NCBI GenBank assembly: GCA_036937835.1
Contig: CM072862.1
Span: 18,320,501-18,384,500 of the forward strand
DNA length: 64,000 nucleotides
DNA from: Pampus argenteus
Taxonomy: Eukaryota > Chordata > Actinopteri > Scombriformes > Stromateidae
Reading direction: 5' to 3'
The position numbers were made by a program, and so were the translations under genes. Below the pieces are notes generated by a model. That model was given only the letters and a program-made list of their open reading frames with translations. It did no database searches and was not told where the DNA came from. Each line of letters opens with the position of its first letter. The first letter of the stretch is position 1. Positions 36,938 to 49,573 of this stretch are shown here, in pieces.

Positions 36938-39667
36938 TCACTCTTCCCACACAAACTCTAAAGTGCAGCCCTCCATCATGGACTTGAAGACGCTTTCAAA
37001 GTATTGATTATCCTCCTCTGTGAAAATGTTTTTCCAGTCACCAATCTTTCCTGTATTGGATGAAAGGAAAAGGGAGTAAACAGCACTGAAACAGCTCAGG
37101 GTTGTGAATGACCTGCTGATGGCAGCTGATGCAGGGTCCCCTTTCTCTCCTGATCCTCCTTGGCCTGACTGTTGTATTTGACACTGTGAATAACACTATC
37201 CTCTTAGAGTGTCTCCACACCACCATTGGACTGTCAGACTCTGCACTCAAGTCGTTTCGGGTCTAACTTTCTGGTAGGACTGAGTATGTCTCACTGGGAG
37301 GACTCAGGTCTAGATCGCTCCCTGTTCTGCAAGGATCAGTTCTCTGCCCCGTCCTGTTTTTGCAAAATTTTGGCAATTTGGTGTTTGTTACTATGGAAAA
37401 AAATAGATTCTTGACACATTTTAGTCCACAACCCCATTAATGAACTTTTAAACACTTTAACATTAATTGAAAGATGATAATTTGATTGTCAGCCTTCAAG
37501 GTTAATTGATAGGTAATTATTGATAATAGTCATATTGATATAAATAGGTTTTAGTTACGCTGTTTATATTAGTCAACTCGCTTCATCAATCTATTCTCAA
37601 TACCCCATCATGAAGTTCCTGATAACCAAACAAACATGGGTGCCCCATATCAGCTAATTGAATTAAAGCCAGAATAAATGTATATGGTGTTATATTGTCA
37701 GTGCACAGTATTTTAATCTTCCGTCTTGATGACATGAATGTGATTCATCATTATGGGAATCTTTCCCATCATATATCATGAATCACATATGACCATGCAT
37801 CAGATAGGCTGATGATGCCACAGGCCTAATCTGTTTAGAAAGAACATGTAGTAAATTTCAGTTATAGTGCAACAGTGTTGTAGTGGTTGTAGTAGTTCAC
37901 AAGTACATCAGTCTACCGGTAATATTTTGTTTAAACTTGGATCATATAATATGGGTCATAAGACATATTAATGTGGGTAACATCTTGGAACTGAATTGAA
38001 CAAAACTGGAAAGTAATTTATCTGCATATGACAGAACAGAGCCCCACCTCTCCTCATGAAGCTGCCCTTGCTATGGTCCATTATCTTTTCATCAATGAGG
38101 GTGTAGTTGACCATCGTGTTGTCTTTCATGCAGCTGAAGCTGCAGTGTTCCACACAGTTGTTCACCTCATCCTCCACAAGGGGGCACTGAAGGAAAGAGC
38201 TTATCTTCTTTATGGCACTATTTATATCCTGGAGAAGGAAGAAGACAAGAATAATTAAATGATTAAAAAACAAACAAACAAAGGCATCACTTTAGTGTCT
38301 GTTGCATTTCAGTAGTGTGTATGGGCATCCTTGAAATACTTATTTGTAACTTCCTCCTCAGACGTAAGATCTGAAGTGTGTCAAGAACGATGGATCAATC
38401 CTCTTTTACCAATGACATTTCTTCGTAGGTGATGTGAAGCAGATTGTTCATTGTTGCTAACTGACTAGTCCAGCCTTTAATGTGTTCAAACCAGGAGCCA
38501 TAGTGCACTGTAATAAATAGTTACAACAAATATATTTAATCAAATAACACTTTTGGTAGCAGAGTTGAAGTCATTATATTTTAATATAATAAAATGTATT
38601 GTTCTGATGGCGACTTACGTGTGCCTTTTAGAAACTGATTCAAAAACTCTGGAAACAACCCCGCTTCTGGGAGGAAGTTGGCCATTTTGTGAAAGTGGTA
38701 AAAAGACACCACCACATCTTTGGGGTTTCTGCTTATGTAAATGACCTGTAACAAGAAGAAACTATGTCAAAATGTCTGCATTGTACTGAGAACCATGCTG
38801 TGCAAACGGTTGTAAAACATAATTAAATTTGACCTTGGCTTTGGAGCCCTGGAGGGCAGGGCCCAGCAGGTGATGAGGCAGGTGTGTGGTGAGGACTCGA
38901 GGTTGGTGGACTGAGGCCTCCAGCACCGTACCACAATAATATTGCTCCAGCCAGGGAGCTCGAGCCCAGTTTGGGACAGTATGGGAGAATTGTGGGTCCC
39001 CTCTTCTGGTTATTAGAGTCACTATTTCCTGTAACCACGTGGTGCCTGTTGAGAGACAAGAGAGAAATGTCTGGGAACGGACAGTCTGAAAGTTACTTTA
39101 AAGTCCCCCACTGGCGTATATGACGTATACCTACGTATTTTTCAGAGAATTAATCTTTTACTAATTAAAAAAAATGTAACTTTTTTGTGGGAATACTATA
39201 TTAAATGCAAATAAATTAATATTAAAAAAAACATTATTATTCAAAGTAGAATGTTTTATATACATCTTAAAAAATGTCGGACGGGATATTTAAAAAGTTG
39301 AACATGAAAAGTTATCTGTCATCGTGTAAACTGCTTGAAGAGCCTGCAGTTTACAGGACGGCATGATGATATTTTATCGTCTCAGCTTCTTACCTGACTT
39401 TGGATAGGAGACGATGAGGATATCTGTGTCCTGAAACGGGAATTTGAGAGCAAACTGCAAAGACTGCTGAGAGTGCAGGTGTCCGGGAAAAGAAATACCA
39501 TGAAATACCTCTGTGACATCCATTCTGGCCATTTCTGATCTTGAAATATATGTTGGTATTTCTTGGTCTTTGTCCCAATTCCTTATATGCCTTGCTTGTC
39601 TAGTTCTCCTTTTGTATTTCCCTTCCGGTAGCTCTGCCTGTAACTGCTTGCCTCTCTTCTTTGTCAC
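36938..39667 (-). CDS. sult5a1: Cytosolic sulfotransferase (SULT5A1-like)
   Basis: Transfers sulfate from PAPS to small hydroxyl substrates. Six exons, 39394-39667, 38834-39045, 38619-38745, 38410-38507, 38048-38228, 36938-37050, join to 334 aa with consistent phases. The 5'-phosphosulfate loop is SYPKSGTTWLQE; the catalytic His is in TTHLPHHLL (KTHLP in most SULTs); the 3'-phosphate motif is ISRNPKDVVVSFYHFHKM. The C-terminal end has IMDHSKGSFMRRGKIGDW and closes EGCTLEFVWEE. The dimer motif KxxxTVxxxE is degraded to KNIFTEEDNQ. SULTs are usually about 290-300 aa; starting at the internal Met codon 39530-39532 (MARMDVTEVFHG) gives 289 aa, so the basic 45-residue extension may be untranslated. 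The subfamily name rests on overall look and on Sult5a1 lying in the Dpep1 region of mouse chromosome 8, so treat it as provisional. Confidence 0.9.
37125..37380 (+). mobile_element. L2/CR1-type LINE reverse transcriptase fragment in sult intron
   Basis: The plus strand encodes LGLTVVFDTVNNTILLECL, then GLSDSALKSFRV, LSGRTEYVSLGG and LPVLQGSVLCPVLF. These match the order of RT motifs in fish L2-like LINEs (LSAAFDTVDH.ILL..L, WF.SYL..R...V, GVPQGSVLGP.LF). Stops and frame changes are present. It lies in the last sult intron in the opposite direction to the gene. Confidence 0.7.
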
Positions 39668-39759
39668 TTAATGAATTCATCCCCTGTGAGAGAGACAAGT
39701 AAAGACATGTTTCTCATCACAAGGACAGGAGGAGTTGTGACAGGAGGTGAATTAAAATC

Positions 39760-40095
39760 GGGTGAAGGGGTGGAGAAAAGTGGCAGGTGTTATGTGTGAG
39801 AAGAGTTTCAGCTAAAATGAAAGGAAAGGTGTACAAAACTGTGGTGAGACCAGCGATGTTGTTTGGTCTAGAGACACAGACACTGAGGAAAAGACAGGAG
39901 ATGCTGAGGTTCTCTTTGGGAGTGACCAGGTTAGATAGGATCAGGAATGAGTACATCAGAGGGACCGCACATGTTAGAGGGTTTGGAGATAAAGTCAGAG
40001 AGGCCAGACTGAGATGGTTCAGACATGTCCAGAGGAGAGACAGTGAATATATGCTGGGTTTTGAACTAGAGGAGGTCTAGAGGAACACCAAAGAA
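39760..40095 (+). mobile_element. LINE (RTE-type) 3' fragment, truncated ORF
   Basis: A 97-codon open frame reads RRVSAKMKGKVYKTVVRPAM, LFGLETQTLRKRQEMLRFSL, GVTRLDRIRNEYIRGTAHV and REARLRWFRHVQRRDSEYM. This is the well-known C-terminal segment of RTE-like fish LINE ORFs (KGKVYKTVVRPAMLYGLE...RIRNEYIRG...LRWFGHVQRR). A short internal deletion (missing about 12 residues between KRQE and MLRFS) and truncation at both ends show it is dead. It sits just upstream of the sult gene. Confidence 0.8.
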
Positions 40096-41290
40096 TGTAG
40101 GAATTTGTTTGTTCAAATGTGGTTATTATATATTTTTGTGAGGAGGGGGGGTCCTTGGAGTTGAGTTTAAAACTGCATAAATAAATTTAAATTTGATGGC
40201 CAATCAGGGAAAGGGATAGCAAACAATTGCTTATTTATACATCCAACAGACACCTCTGTTTTGGTCTCTGAAAACAGCTGTCTGGTGTAGCTGGAATTGA
40301 CGCTATGAAAGTAAATCCAAACATTAAAATTCCCAAATTGTGATGCTAAAATGGTCCATAGAACTGAGAGGAACAGTAGAAATGGGTTCATCAATACAAA
40401 ATAATGTTCTCTTTTTGGTATTCTTTAAATAATGGAGACCGTATCCAAGGAATCAAGGTTAAGTTGAATTTATTTTCTTATCATGACCCGTCTCTAACGT
40501 TCCTTCAAACAATGCTGACATCTGCGTTTTTATGGCTAAATAGTTAAGACAAATCTTAAAACAGAAGTCCATATAAAGGTAATTCTTATCTTAGCTATAG
40601 CAATACATATATGGTGAGAAAACTAGACATTATAATCATACTTTTTATAACAACTATGAGCACCACCATCCACAATATACAATAATTTGGCTATAGTCAA
40701 TATTTAACTTTATAAGAGTTGTAATGACAATGCAAAGCATTATCACCTGCTGCTCCCCACAGATTTATGGAGCTTTACATCTATAGATCATTGTTTAGCT
40801 CTCCGGCTGCAACTTTATTGTTTTGGTTCACCCTCACTGCTCTCAGTGAAAAAGCATAAACCAGCTGTACGCTACCTGCCCAGCTTTAATGTGACCGCTG
40901 GTGAACTCAATGAAGCATTTAGTAGCTAAAGAGACAGAAGTTGATAAAAACAAAACTAAAGGAGAGTGAATATTGGACTTAGATTAACCACATGGACAGA
41001 AACACAACTCAAAATGGTTATGATATGATATAAGTGTTATGTTCATGACTTGTTCTCAAAGTTAATGCAGGTTTAAGGTCAACTATGGTGACTAACTATA
41101 CTAACTTCATTTATTTGTTGATATAATCGTGTGTTGAATAATAACCTCCCTCATTGCAATTATGCACATCATCATCATCATCATCATCATCAAAAGGAAA
41201 TGAACTCAACTGAAATGAACTTGAAGTTAAACCTAAACTGCTAAACTAGATTAGTGAGACCAAACAGGAAAGAGACATTAATCTAGTTTT
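40096..41290. other. Intergenic; short (ATC)n repeat
   Basis: No gene recognised. A trinucleotide repeat (ATC)n occupies 41167-41191. Confidence 0.5.
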
Positions 41291-41292
41291 AA

Positions 41293-41775
41293 CAGTGCTT
41301 CTCAAATAGTGGGGCGCGCCCCCCTGGGGGGTCGCGGTGCGATGCCAGAGGAGGCGCGTGTGCCCCTGGGGAACATGCTTTTATTTATGTTTTTAACCGT
41401 ACTAGAATAAAGTGTAGTTGCACATCCGCTACAGTAGTTGGCAGTGGCGCGCTCATTGTCCGCGTGTGCGCAGGGAGTATTAACTCTATGGTGCAGGGTT
41501 TGTACTTTTTTTTGCACGTGAAGTGCAGTAAACAAACCCTCAAGAGACAACATGAGAAAATGTTTAACAGAGATGAAAAGAAAGGCAGACAGAGTAGACG
41601 AAGATAAGAGAAAAGAAAGTCACCTAAAACCTAAGACGAGGAAATATGACGATATATGAAATAAGGGCTTCACCGTAACGACAGTGGGACACGAGTTAAG
41701 ACCGGTGTGTTTACTGTGTCTATGAAGCTGGCAAATAAATTAAGGTGCCACTTAAAGGCATTACACGCCTTTTAT
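41293..41775 (+). mobile_element. hAT-family transposon 5' fragment with BED zinc-finger remnant
   Basis: Starts with a hAT-style terminus CAGTGCTTCTCAAATAGTGG, then a GC-rich palindromic stretch (CGCGCCCCCCTGGGGGG). A decayed ZBED-type reading follows: an AAGACGAGGAAATATGACGA-coded KTRKYDD patch, then RPVCLLC (41700-41720 region) and, in another frame, LANKLRCHLKALH. Together they form the CxxC...HxxxxH BED finger that opens hAT transposases. Stops and a frameshift break it, and the rest of the transposase is absent. Confidence 0.65.
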
Positions 41776-42576
41776 ATTTTGTTTTCTATAATGTTAATAA
41801 GGACATAATGTTATGCAGAGGTGTACTTATAACAGTTTAATAGACAAATATAGAAACATATAGAACATAAAAAGGAAAGTTGTGAAAGATGCAATGACTG
41901 ACTGAAGGTGTTTCATATGACAATACACAAAGACTAATCAGGGCTCTTTATTGAATGTGTGCTCTTGAATTTAAAACTCTGACTGTTGTGGTTTAATCTG
42001 AACTTTTCTTAAAGATGTGTAAAAAAAAAAAAAGAAAGTTGAATATAAGTAGCCTGAGTGTGGGTATTTTTAATGATTACATTTCTCAATATTAGCCCAC
42101 TGTTGTGTATATAAACATCTAGTTTAAGAAACATTCCTACGTACTTTAAACTAGACTGCTCCTCTGGTTATGCTATGCTGCTTACAAATATACACAGAGT
42201 TTTGTCACATGTACATTAAAACAGAGATATTCTTGTCCAGACATAAGTTATTAACTTTAGAAAGAAAGACAAAGGTGCGATATACATTAACCAACAAACA
42301 TTGGCCAACAGCAGCAGAGATTGCACAAATGTTTAAGCTACTGTGCTGCATTAACGGCTGCTGACGCTGTAATGAAAAACATGTCCCATACAGAGGAGGA
42401 GCAATGAATAGAGTTCATGTTTAAAGGCGTAATCTAACGGACACACAGGAGACTGGAGTGAGAATCTGAAAGGAATCTGCTGTTCCAGTAGTGAAATTAG
42501 GATTCCTCAGAAATTGAAGAAAAGTCCAGTAGTACAACTTTAGTTTTTAGGGAGATAGCGTCTGAAAGATTAAGAA

Positions 42577-45500
42577 ATGTTTTCCAATGTTATCTCGGCT
42601 GTATATTTGACACTGTGGGTCACTTCTCGTGTCGTAGCCTTGGCTGAGGACCCATACATGACCAGAGCTCTGAGGCTGATGTCTGAGACGCCGCTCATCG
42701 ATGGGTAAGTAACAATTTGCACAATTTTTTGCTTAAAGTAAAACATCTTTTAAAAGTGACCTTTACTTTCTACTCTTTCAGTCATAATGACCTGCCTTGG
42801 CAACTTCGAAAACAATTCAACAACCAGCTCAACGCTGTGGATCTTAACACACTCAAAACAACACACACCAACATCCCTAAGATAAAGGAGGGCCGGCTAG
42901 GAGCACAGGTACATAACAGAACACAATGTACTAGGAGCTGGAAAAATCAAAGGAAAATATTCAGTTTTAAATAAACTAATGTGACTGTAACCATGGTAAA
43001 GAAGGAACATGTCACCCAGTGCAACAGTGCAGCTGTTTTTGGACAACAGAGCTCAAGTAATGTGTGTGTGTGGATACCTGATCCATGGTTTACAAGCTTG
43101 TGAACTAGCTTCTATAAAACAGCTTTGAAGATAGGATGTGAGGCCATGTGGATGATAAAGAACCTTTTATCTTAAGACTAATAACAGTGATCACAATTTA
43201 AGCCTCAGGAGTGTACAGCAGACGCCACTGCGTATGCACAGGAACACTGTTATGTTTACAGAGCTTCACTAGTTTGCTGTGCTACATATTACAACCTCAC
43301 ACTCCAAGCCAAGTAAATAAAATACAGTCAATCAATAAAAAGGATTACATACTCAAAGTAAACTGGTGGTGCTGATAACTCGTAACAATAACTTTGTTCC
43401 TTTTTTTTTTTAGTTCTGGTCAGCCTATGTTCCCTGTGAAACTCAGTACAAAGATGCTGTCAGACAAACACTGGAGCAGATAGACGTGATCCACAGGATG
43501 TGTGAGAGTTACCCAGAGACATTCATGTTCGCCACCAGTTCCCAAGGTGAGATTTTTTTTTTTTTTTAGCTGTGTTAGTATTCTCTAAGTCGGTAAAAAC
43601 GTACAGTGCATCAGCTGTTATCTCTGATGTGTCTACATTGCACAGAAATCACGGAGGCCTTCAGACTTAACAAGACAGCGTGTCTGATAGGCGTCGAGGG
43701 TGGTCACTCTATCGACAGCAGCCTGGGCACCCTGCGCATCATGTACCAGCTGGGTGTCCGCTACCTCACACTCACACACTCATGCAACACACCTTGGTAA
43801 GATTTATACCACACTTACACACAATGAAAGCTACACACACACATGGGATCTTACAACTGTTATACGAGCCTCACAAAATGCTCTTTCACAAACCAATAAT
43901 GAATAAAAGTATTTTAACATATGTTAGAATAGGAGGCAGTGAAGGGGAGAGCGACAGCACACTGAAGAGTCTCAGAAAAGTGTTTTGTTTTTTTTTTGGA
44001 CAGTTTAAAGTGTGTTGCGGAAAGATAGGGGAATTCCTGCTAGCCTGTTAAACTCATCAGACAGACGTATCAGATTTTCTAGATGAAATTAACCACAGAA
44101 TCATACAATTACCAAAGCAATGAGGACTAGAGCAAGAGGAACTGATACATGTCTCACTCACACCTCTGATGTATTGTGTTTTTTAATACTTGATACTTTT
44201 CATGATACTTTAAAATTCACTGGAAAATTCTGTTTGACTTTTACATGATATCAATGATTTGTCTTAACAGGGCAGATAACTGGCTTGTTGATACTGGATC
44301 AGAGCCATCTGAACACAATGGCTTGTCTCCATTTGGCAAGGTCAGTCTACAGGGATGGGCACATGAGGGTAATAAGTTATAAATTAGTGTCTTAAAATTT
44401 ATACTTTTTTGCTGCTCGTTCCAATGTCCATGGAAGAGGACATTTCATTCAACTTCACACAGTGTTTATTACAGGCATTGACTAACATTATTTCCAAGAT
44501 GTGGTAAAATGATAATGTCTAATTAGATGTGGCTGTTTCCCAAACAAGACTGTATAATAAATCACAGGTTTCTTTAAATTATTTGTAAATATGTGAAATA
44601 CTTACATGTATGTAAATACGGCTTATAAAAGATTTAAAAAAAAAAAAAGAAAGAATGAATAAATATTTTGTTTTCGTATCATATCATTAAGTGGTTAATC
44701 CCATGTAGGATTAGAGTACATGACACACAATAATACAACATACAGTTTAAAAATCAACTACCTGTTATTATTGTATACATGGGATAAACTGTTCGCAATA
44801 AAAGCAGAAATGAATTTTATGTAGGTTTTGTATTTGGTATCATAAAAAAAAATTAAAATTGATCACGACAACAATCGTAGTGCAACTAACTTATTCCAAC
44901 TACAGCAACTAATTCTGGAAATGAACCGTCTGGGGATGCTGATTGACCTGGCTCATGTGACTGTAGCAGTGATGAACCAGGTGCTGGACATGTCCAAAGC
45001 TCCGGTCATCTTCAGTCACTCCTCCGCCTACAGTGTCTGTCCAAACAAGAGGAACGTTCCCGATGATGTTCTAAGGAGAGTGGTGAGTGTACCGAAGTGC
45101 TTTGAAAACATGTGCTGCTTGTTATCTTAAAGCCATAAATGGTTTCATGACTCATTGAGTCCAGTTATATATATATGTATAATGGAGGTTATCCGACTAC
45201 AGTCAATAAAACTGTAAACGATAAGGCAATTGTTGGCAAGCACTATAAACTATGAAAAAGCTCAGGTGTTACAGGTGAGGTCAATACCCTTGTGTACTGT
45301 TGTGCATCTCTTGACGCATCACAATCTTTCCGATAGATCAGAGTTTCCATGTCACATAAAATCCTGTTTGTCTCCGCAGAATGAAACTGGAGGCATTGTT
45401 ATGGTCAACTTCTATAATGACTACGTGACCTGCAGCAAGACTGCTACCCTCTCAGATGTTGCTGGTACCTTACTGTTCTGAACATGAACACGGCTGTAAA

Positions 45501-47451
45501 TCTCATTAAATACTTGCATTTATCATTCTCTCTAAAACCCACAGTTTCCATTCACTTTATCCTCATGTTTCCTGCTTTTACTCCAGATCACTTCGACCAT
45601 ATAAAGAAAGTGGCCGGGGCGGGCATCATCGGTTTTGGTGGAGATTATGACGGGGTTACAAGGTAATTGGAAAACCTTTCAGAGATTGAAGGTCCTAAAT
45701 CCTATTTTCTTAATAAGCTTTTTGTTATGACAAATGAGGTTCGGGTCACTTCGTTCTTTGTCTTTCCACGCATCATTAAGATTTTAGCAACATTTGGATG
45801 ATAATGTGATGAGAGTAGTTGGGCTGTTTATAGCTACAAACATATTTTTTTTTAAAGTTTTACTTTTACAAACTTTTACTTTCTTCAAATGTCTTTGTTT
45901 TGTCAGATCAGCAGTCCATAACCCAAAGATATTAAGTTTACTGTCATGTATGAGACATAATAGCATCAAAACCTCACATTTGAGAAGCCACAACCAGCAA
46001 ATGTTTGCTATTGTTATTGATTATCAAATATTTTTCTCGACTAACTTTACAGCTTCAGGGTTGTTCATGTTCATCAGCAGCACACCCCCTCAGTGCTAAT
46101 AACACTCGCACCTGAGTGTTAAACTGAACTAGATAAATAATCCTTCAACAACTACAGTAACATTGATTATTGCACATATATTAAATATTATAAAGAAATA
46201 CTTTATGAGGAGCTTTAAATATAAGCTGCTGGGAAAATCACAACACTTTGGGATGAAAAAGTTAGAGAGAAAAATAAGTTGACAAAGAGGAAACTTGACA
46301 TGATAGCTAAGCGTAATTGCTTAATCCTGCATGTTATCCTCTCAGACTACCAGAGGGTCTGGAGGATGTGTCCAAGGTGCCCAAACTAGTGGCTGAACTG
46401 CTGAGGAGAGGATGGACTGATGAAGAGGTCAGAGCTGTTCTGGGAAACAACTTGCTCCGTGTACTGTTCGAAGCTGACAAGGTGAGGGATGAACGCACAC
46501 AAACACAACCTCAAGTCCTGTGTGTGGGTTTCTGATGTCACTTCATCAGCACCATGCAAAACATGCAGCTTCTTTATTTGCATATCCGTGCATCACTGCG
46601 CACTTTATTTCTTGTCCTCAAAGGGTAGCTCTGCCTATTTAACACCTTTTGCCCTCAGTGACATTAAAGAGCTTTGTCGAGTCCTTGTTCATCTGGTAAT
46701 CTCAGATGAATTTGGTCATTCATATTTGTTTGGTTTTCACATGTCATACTGTAAAGTGCTAAGCTAGTTAGCTTTAAGAAAAAATGAGTTTGAACCTCAC
46801 TGACATAAAATAACGTCACACTCCATCAATCAGTATCACTTATCTTATCTTTTCAATGATAGCAGTGTCTATAACTTTATGCATTTATGCCTATCGCATA
46901 GTTGTCCATAAGACACTCCTTATAACCCTTACAACCCTATCATTTAGGATCTTGATCAGTAATCATGATGATAAGATGCTTCCTCAAATATGAAAGATTA
47001 TCCAGTGCTTGTTGTCTGATTTCAGAACAATTTGTTGTTTTATTTGTGGTGTGTTGAAAACCAGAGTAAAAAAAATCAAAATATTAAGAAATTCTGTAAA
47101 GCTGTAAAGAAAATTACGCATTTATGCATCGTAAATACTGGTTTGGGTGCAATATATAAAGGAGGTTTTTTTATAAGAAGCAGGTGGATCATGTCATGTG
47201 ATCAAACACCTGTCACAGTGCCTTTCTGTCTGGTGTCTGACAGTTTTATCTTTATGTATCAGGTCCGTGCTGATCTCAGCAACGTGAAGCCAGATGATAT
47301 TCCTATTCCATATGAAGAGGTGGAGAACTCCTGTAGGACGAGCTATGGCTACCCCACTTCCACTGATGACAGTGCTATCCATTCACTCAGCACACTCACT
47401 CTTCTGCTCACACTGGCTCTCCAGACTCCCATCATATTAACAGCTTTATAG
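42577..47451 (+). CDS. dpep1: Membrane (renal-type) dipeptidase 1
   Basis: GPI-anchored zinc peptidase that cleaves dipeptides such as Cys-Gly and converts leukotriene D4. Ten exons give 423 aa (human 411): 42577-42704, 42782-42908, 43414-43546, 43646-43796, 44271-44340, 44906-45082, 45380-45464, 45587-45662, 46346-46481, 47263-47451; all phases agree. A signal peptide occupies about residues 1-22. The zinc ligands are all present: His44 and Asp46 in GHNDLPW, Glu147 in GVEGGHSIDSS, His220 in LIDLAHV, His241 in IFSHSSAYSV. The GFGGDYDGV loop and LPEGLEDVSK also match DPEP1. After the conserved ENSCRTSYGY the chain ends in a hydrophobic tail, as expected for GPI attachment. DPEP1 is favoured over DPEP2/3 by overall similarity and by the slc22a31-like neighbour. 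Confidence 0.96.
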
Positions 47452-49573
47452 GCTGCAAATCAAAACAAAACACAAATAGTACATTTTTGACAAAAATCAT
47501 TGGAAATTATGTTAAATGTCAGTGCTCCTATATGCTCTGTGCTGACAATACAAAATTGCCGCAGTTTCTTAAAGAGCAACTTGCAGGTTTAAATCGTAAC
47601 TAGATTTATAGCTGATGTACTATGGATTATAATGTGAAATGTTAATGTATGGTTTCATTTGTTTCTTTATAAACATTTAACACAAAAAAGTCAGTGGTGT
47701 TTAATGGTTTGTTTTATGTCGCATCTTTGTGGTTTTATGTTGTTGTCATGAATTGCAGGTTGACTTTGAAACGTGCAGATACATGGGACAATGACAAAGA
47801 TCAGATCAGCTCTGTTATCTTTAACTAACAGCGCTTAGTGTTTGTCAAAGATAACACTAAGAGGATGCTACAAGCAAATATTAACATGAGATGAACAGGA
47901 GTGTAGTCAAGAGTAATTTGAAACTAAATATACACACAAACAAAATACGCAGCATACAGCAATTATATTTTTAGGAGAAGTGCTCCATCTAGTGTTCTGA
48001 TAGGGTAAAGGTATATAACACAACATCACTATAGCTGCAAATCTCCAATCTAGACAGATTTGCATGTTTAAAATTAACAGAAACAGATTACTTTGGTTTT
48101 GGAGGTGAGAAAGTTTGACTTAATTTGGTATTATATATTTCTTCTAGTCACTATGTTTTTTTTGTTTTTTTTTAATGGTAAGGTAACCTTCACTTCATAC
48201 AAAAGAACTTTTGTTTGCTCAAATGACTGCAAATAAACATAATGGAGTATTACACAACAACAACTCCCAAAGGCTGGTCAAGTAGTGTTTTTCTCACATT
48301 ACTTTTACACACACACACACACAACCTTGAAAAGTATGTTCTCTCAGTAACAGTTTTATAATAATTACATTGACTTTACAAGATGTAGAAACATAAAGAG
48401 GCAGAAAGCCCTCACTGTAGTGTTTGAAGGAAACCAGGTTATATCAGGGGTTTAAGGCAGTCATTGTGAAAATATTCAATGTCCTTCAGTTAAGGTTGGT
48501 TCTAGTCATTTCTGAGGCATTGAAACGTCTTGTTATTCAAGAATCCAAGGTAACGATTAATCATCATCAAAGGACAAGATGTTTATCAAGTACCTTTAGT
48601 GTTTGAACAAGAAACTAGATTCTAATAAATTGGACATTTTTAAGTTTGTTCATGCATTTGGGCATCTGGTTGGTATCTGGTGTTAATCTCTAAAATAGAT
48701 AATCGCCCAACATTTGGCCAAATGTGTGGAATATATGACAAGGAAGCGTTAAAAATGTGGAATATCATCATAGTTTTCAGTGGCCAGTGCATCATTAGCG
48801 CCCTCTTGTGTGCTCTACAAGTATCACACAAGACTCCACAACAACAGTTTGAACGGCCCCGTTTCCCTAAAGCATCTTAGAGCTCAGCTGATCTAAGTCG
48901 CATTTAAAAGTTTATGTTAAGATCATCTTATCCTTAAAATACTTTTGGGAAATGGCACCCTGGACTGTCCTGGTGCTTCCTGGGCTCCTCTCAGCTCTGA
49001 GACACTGGTGAATCAGATGAATAGACTTAATGGAGAGTGCATGCGTTACTGATAAATGACAAAGGGCTGCAGCTCACATGATCAACAGCAGTCGCATGGT
49101 TGAGCAAGCTTCTCTGTTGAAAACTGGTGTCTGACAATTTGAATGTGTCCACACAGATAAACAGTTTGACCACAACTGAAAAGTTAAATCAAAGGTGTGG
49201 TCATTGCCAAGCGATCAAACAGACATGATATACAACATTATAGTTCAAAAGAATTTTTCTGGCCCTCAGAAATGTTTGAATGACAAAAAATGCATCAAAA
49301 GGAGAAGCCACTGTTTTTCACAGTATTTTCTGAAAACACATGAAAAAAAATCTTTCAAGTGTTACACACACAACACCCAGAGATTGATATATTGACAGAC
49401 TTGGAGCTGTCGCTCTAAAGTGCACTGCATCCAAGCCGGGGATGGTTCATCAGATGAGTTATGACCAGCCAGTGACTCAGACAATAATTCATTGAGGGAT
49501 GATGGTCTGTCAGAGGTATAAAGAGGAAGGATAATCCAAGTCTGTACAGTGGAGAATGAGGAAGATCTGAGAG
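47452..49573. other. Convergent spacer holding both 3' UTRs
   Basis: dpep1 (plus) and the SLC22 gene (minus) end towards each other. AATAAA at 48232-48237 may serve dpep1, giving a 0.8-kb 3' UTR. A short (CA)n run lies at 48308-48323. No other gene recognised. Confidence 0.45.

Noticed and set aside
38823..39059. Minus-strand frame of 78 codons over sult exon 2
   Set aside because: Alternate frame of the true exon; the SULT frame is the one with TTWLQE and TTHLPHH.
41167..41191. Short tandem repeat considered as a CRISPR-like array
   Set aside because: Plain trinucleotide microsatellite with no spacers; the genome is vertebrate.
43680..44051. 123-codon frame over dpep1 exon 4
   Set aside because: Shifted frame running into the intron; the EGGHS zinc-ligand frame is the real one.
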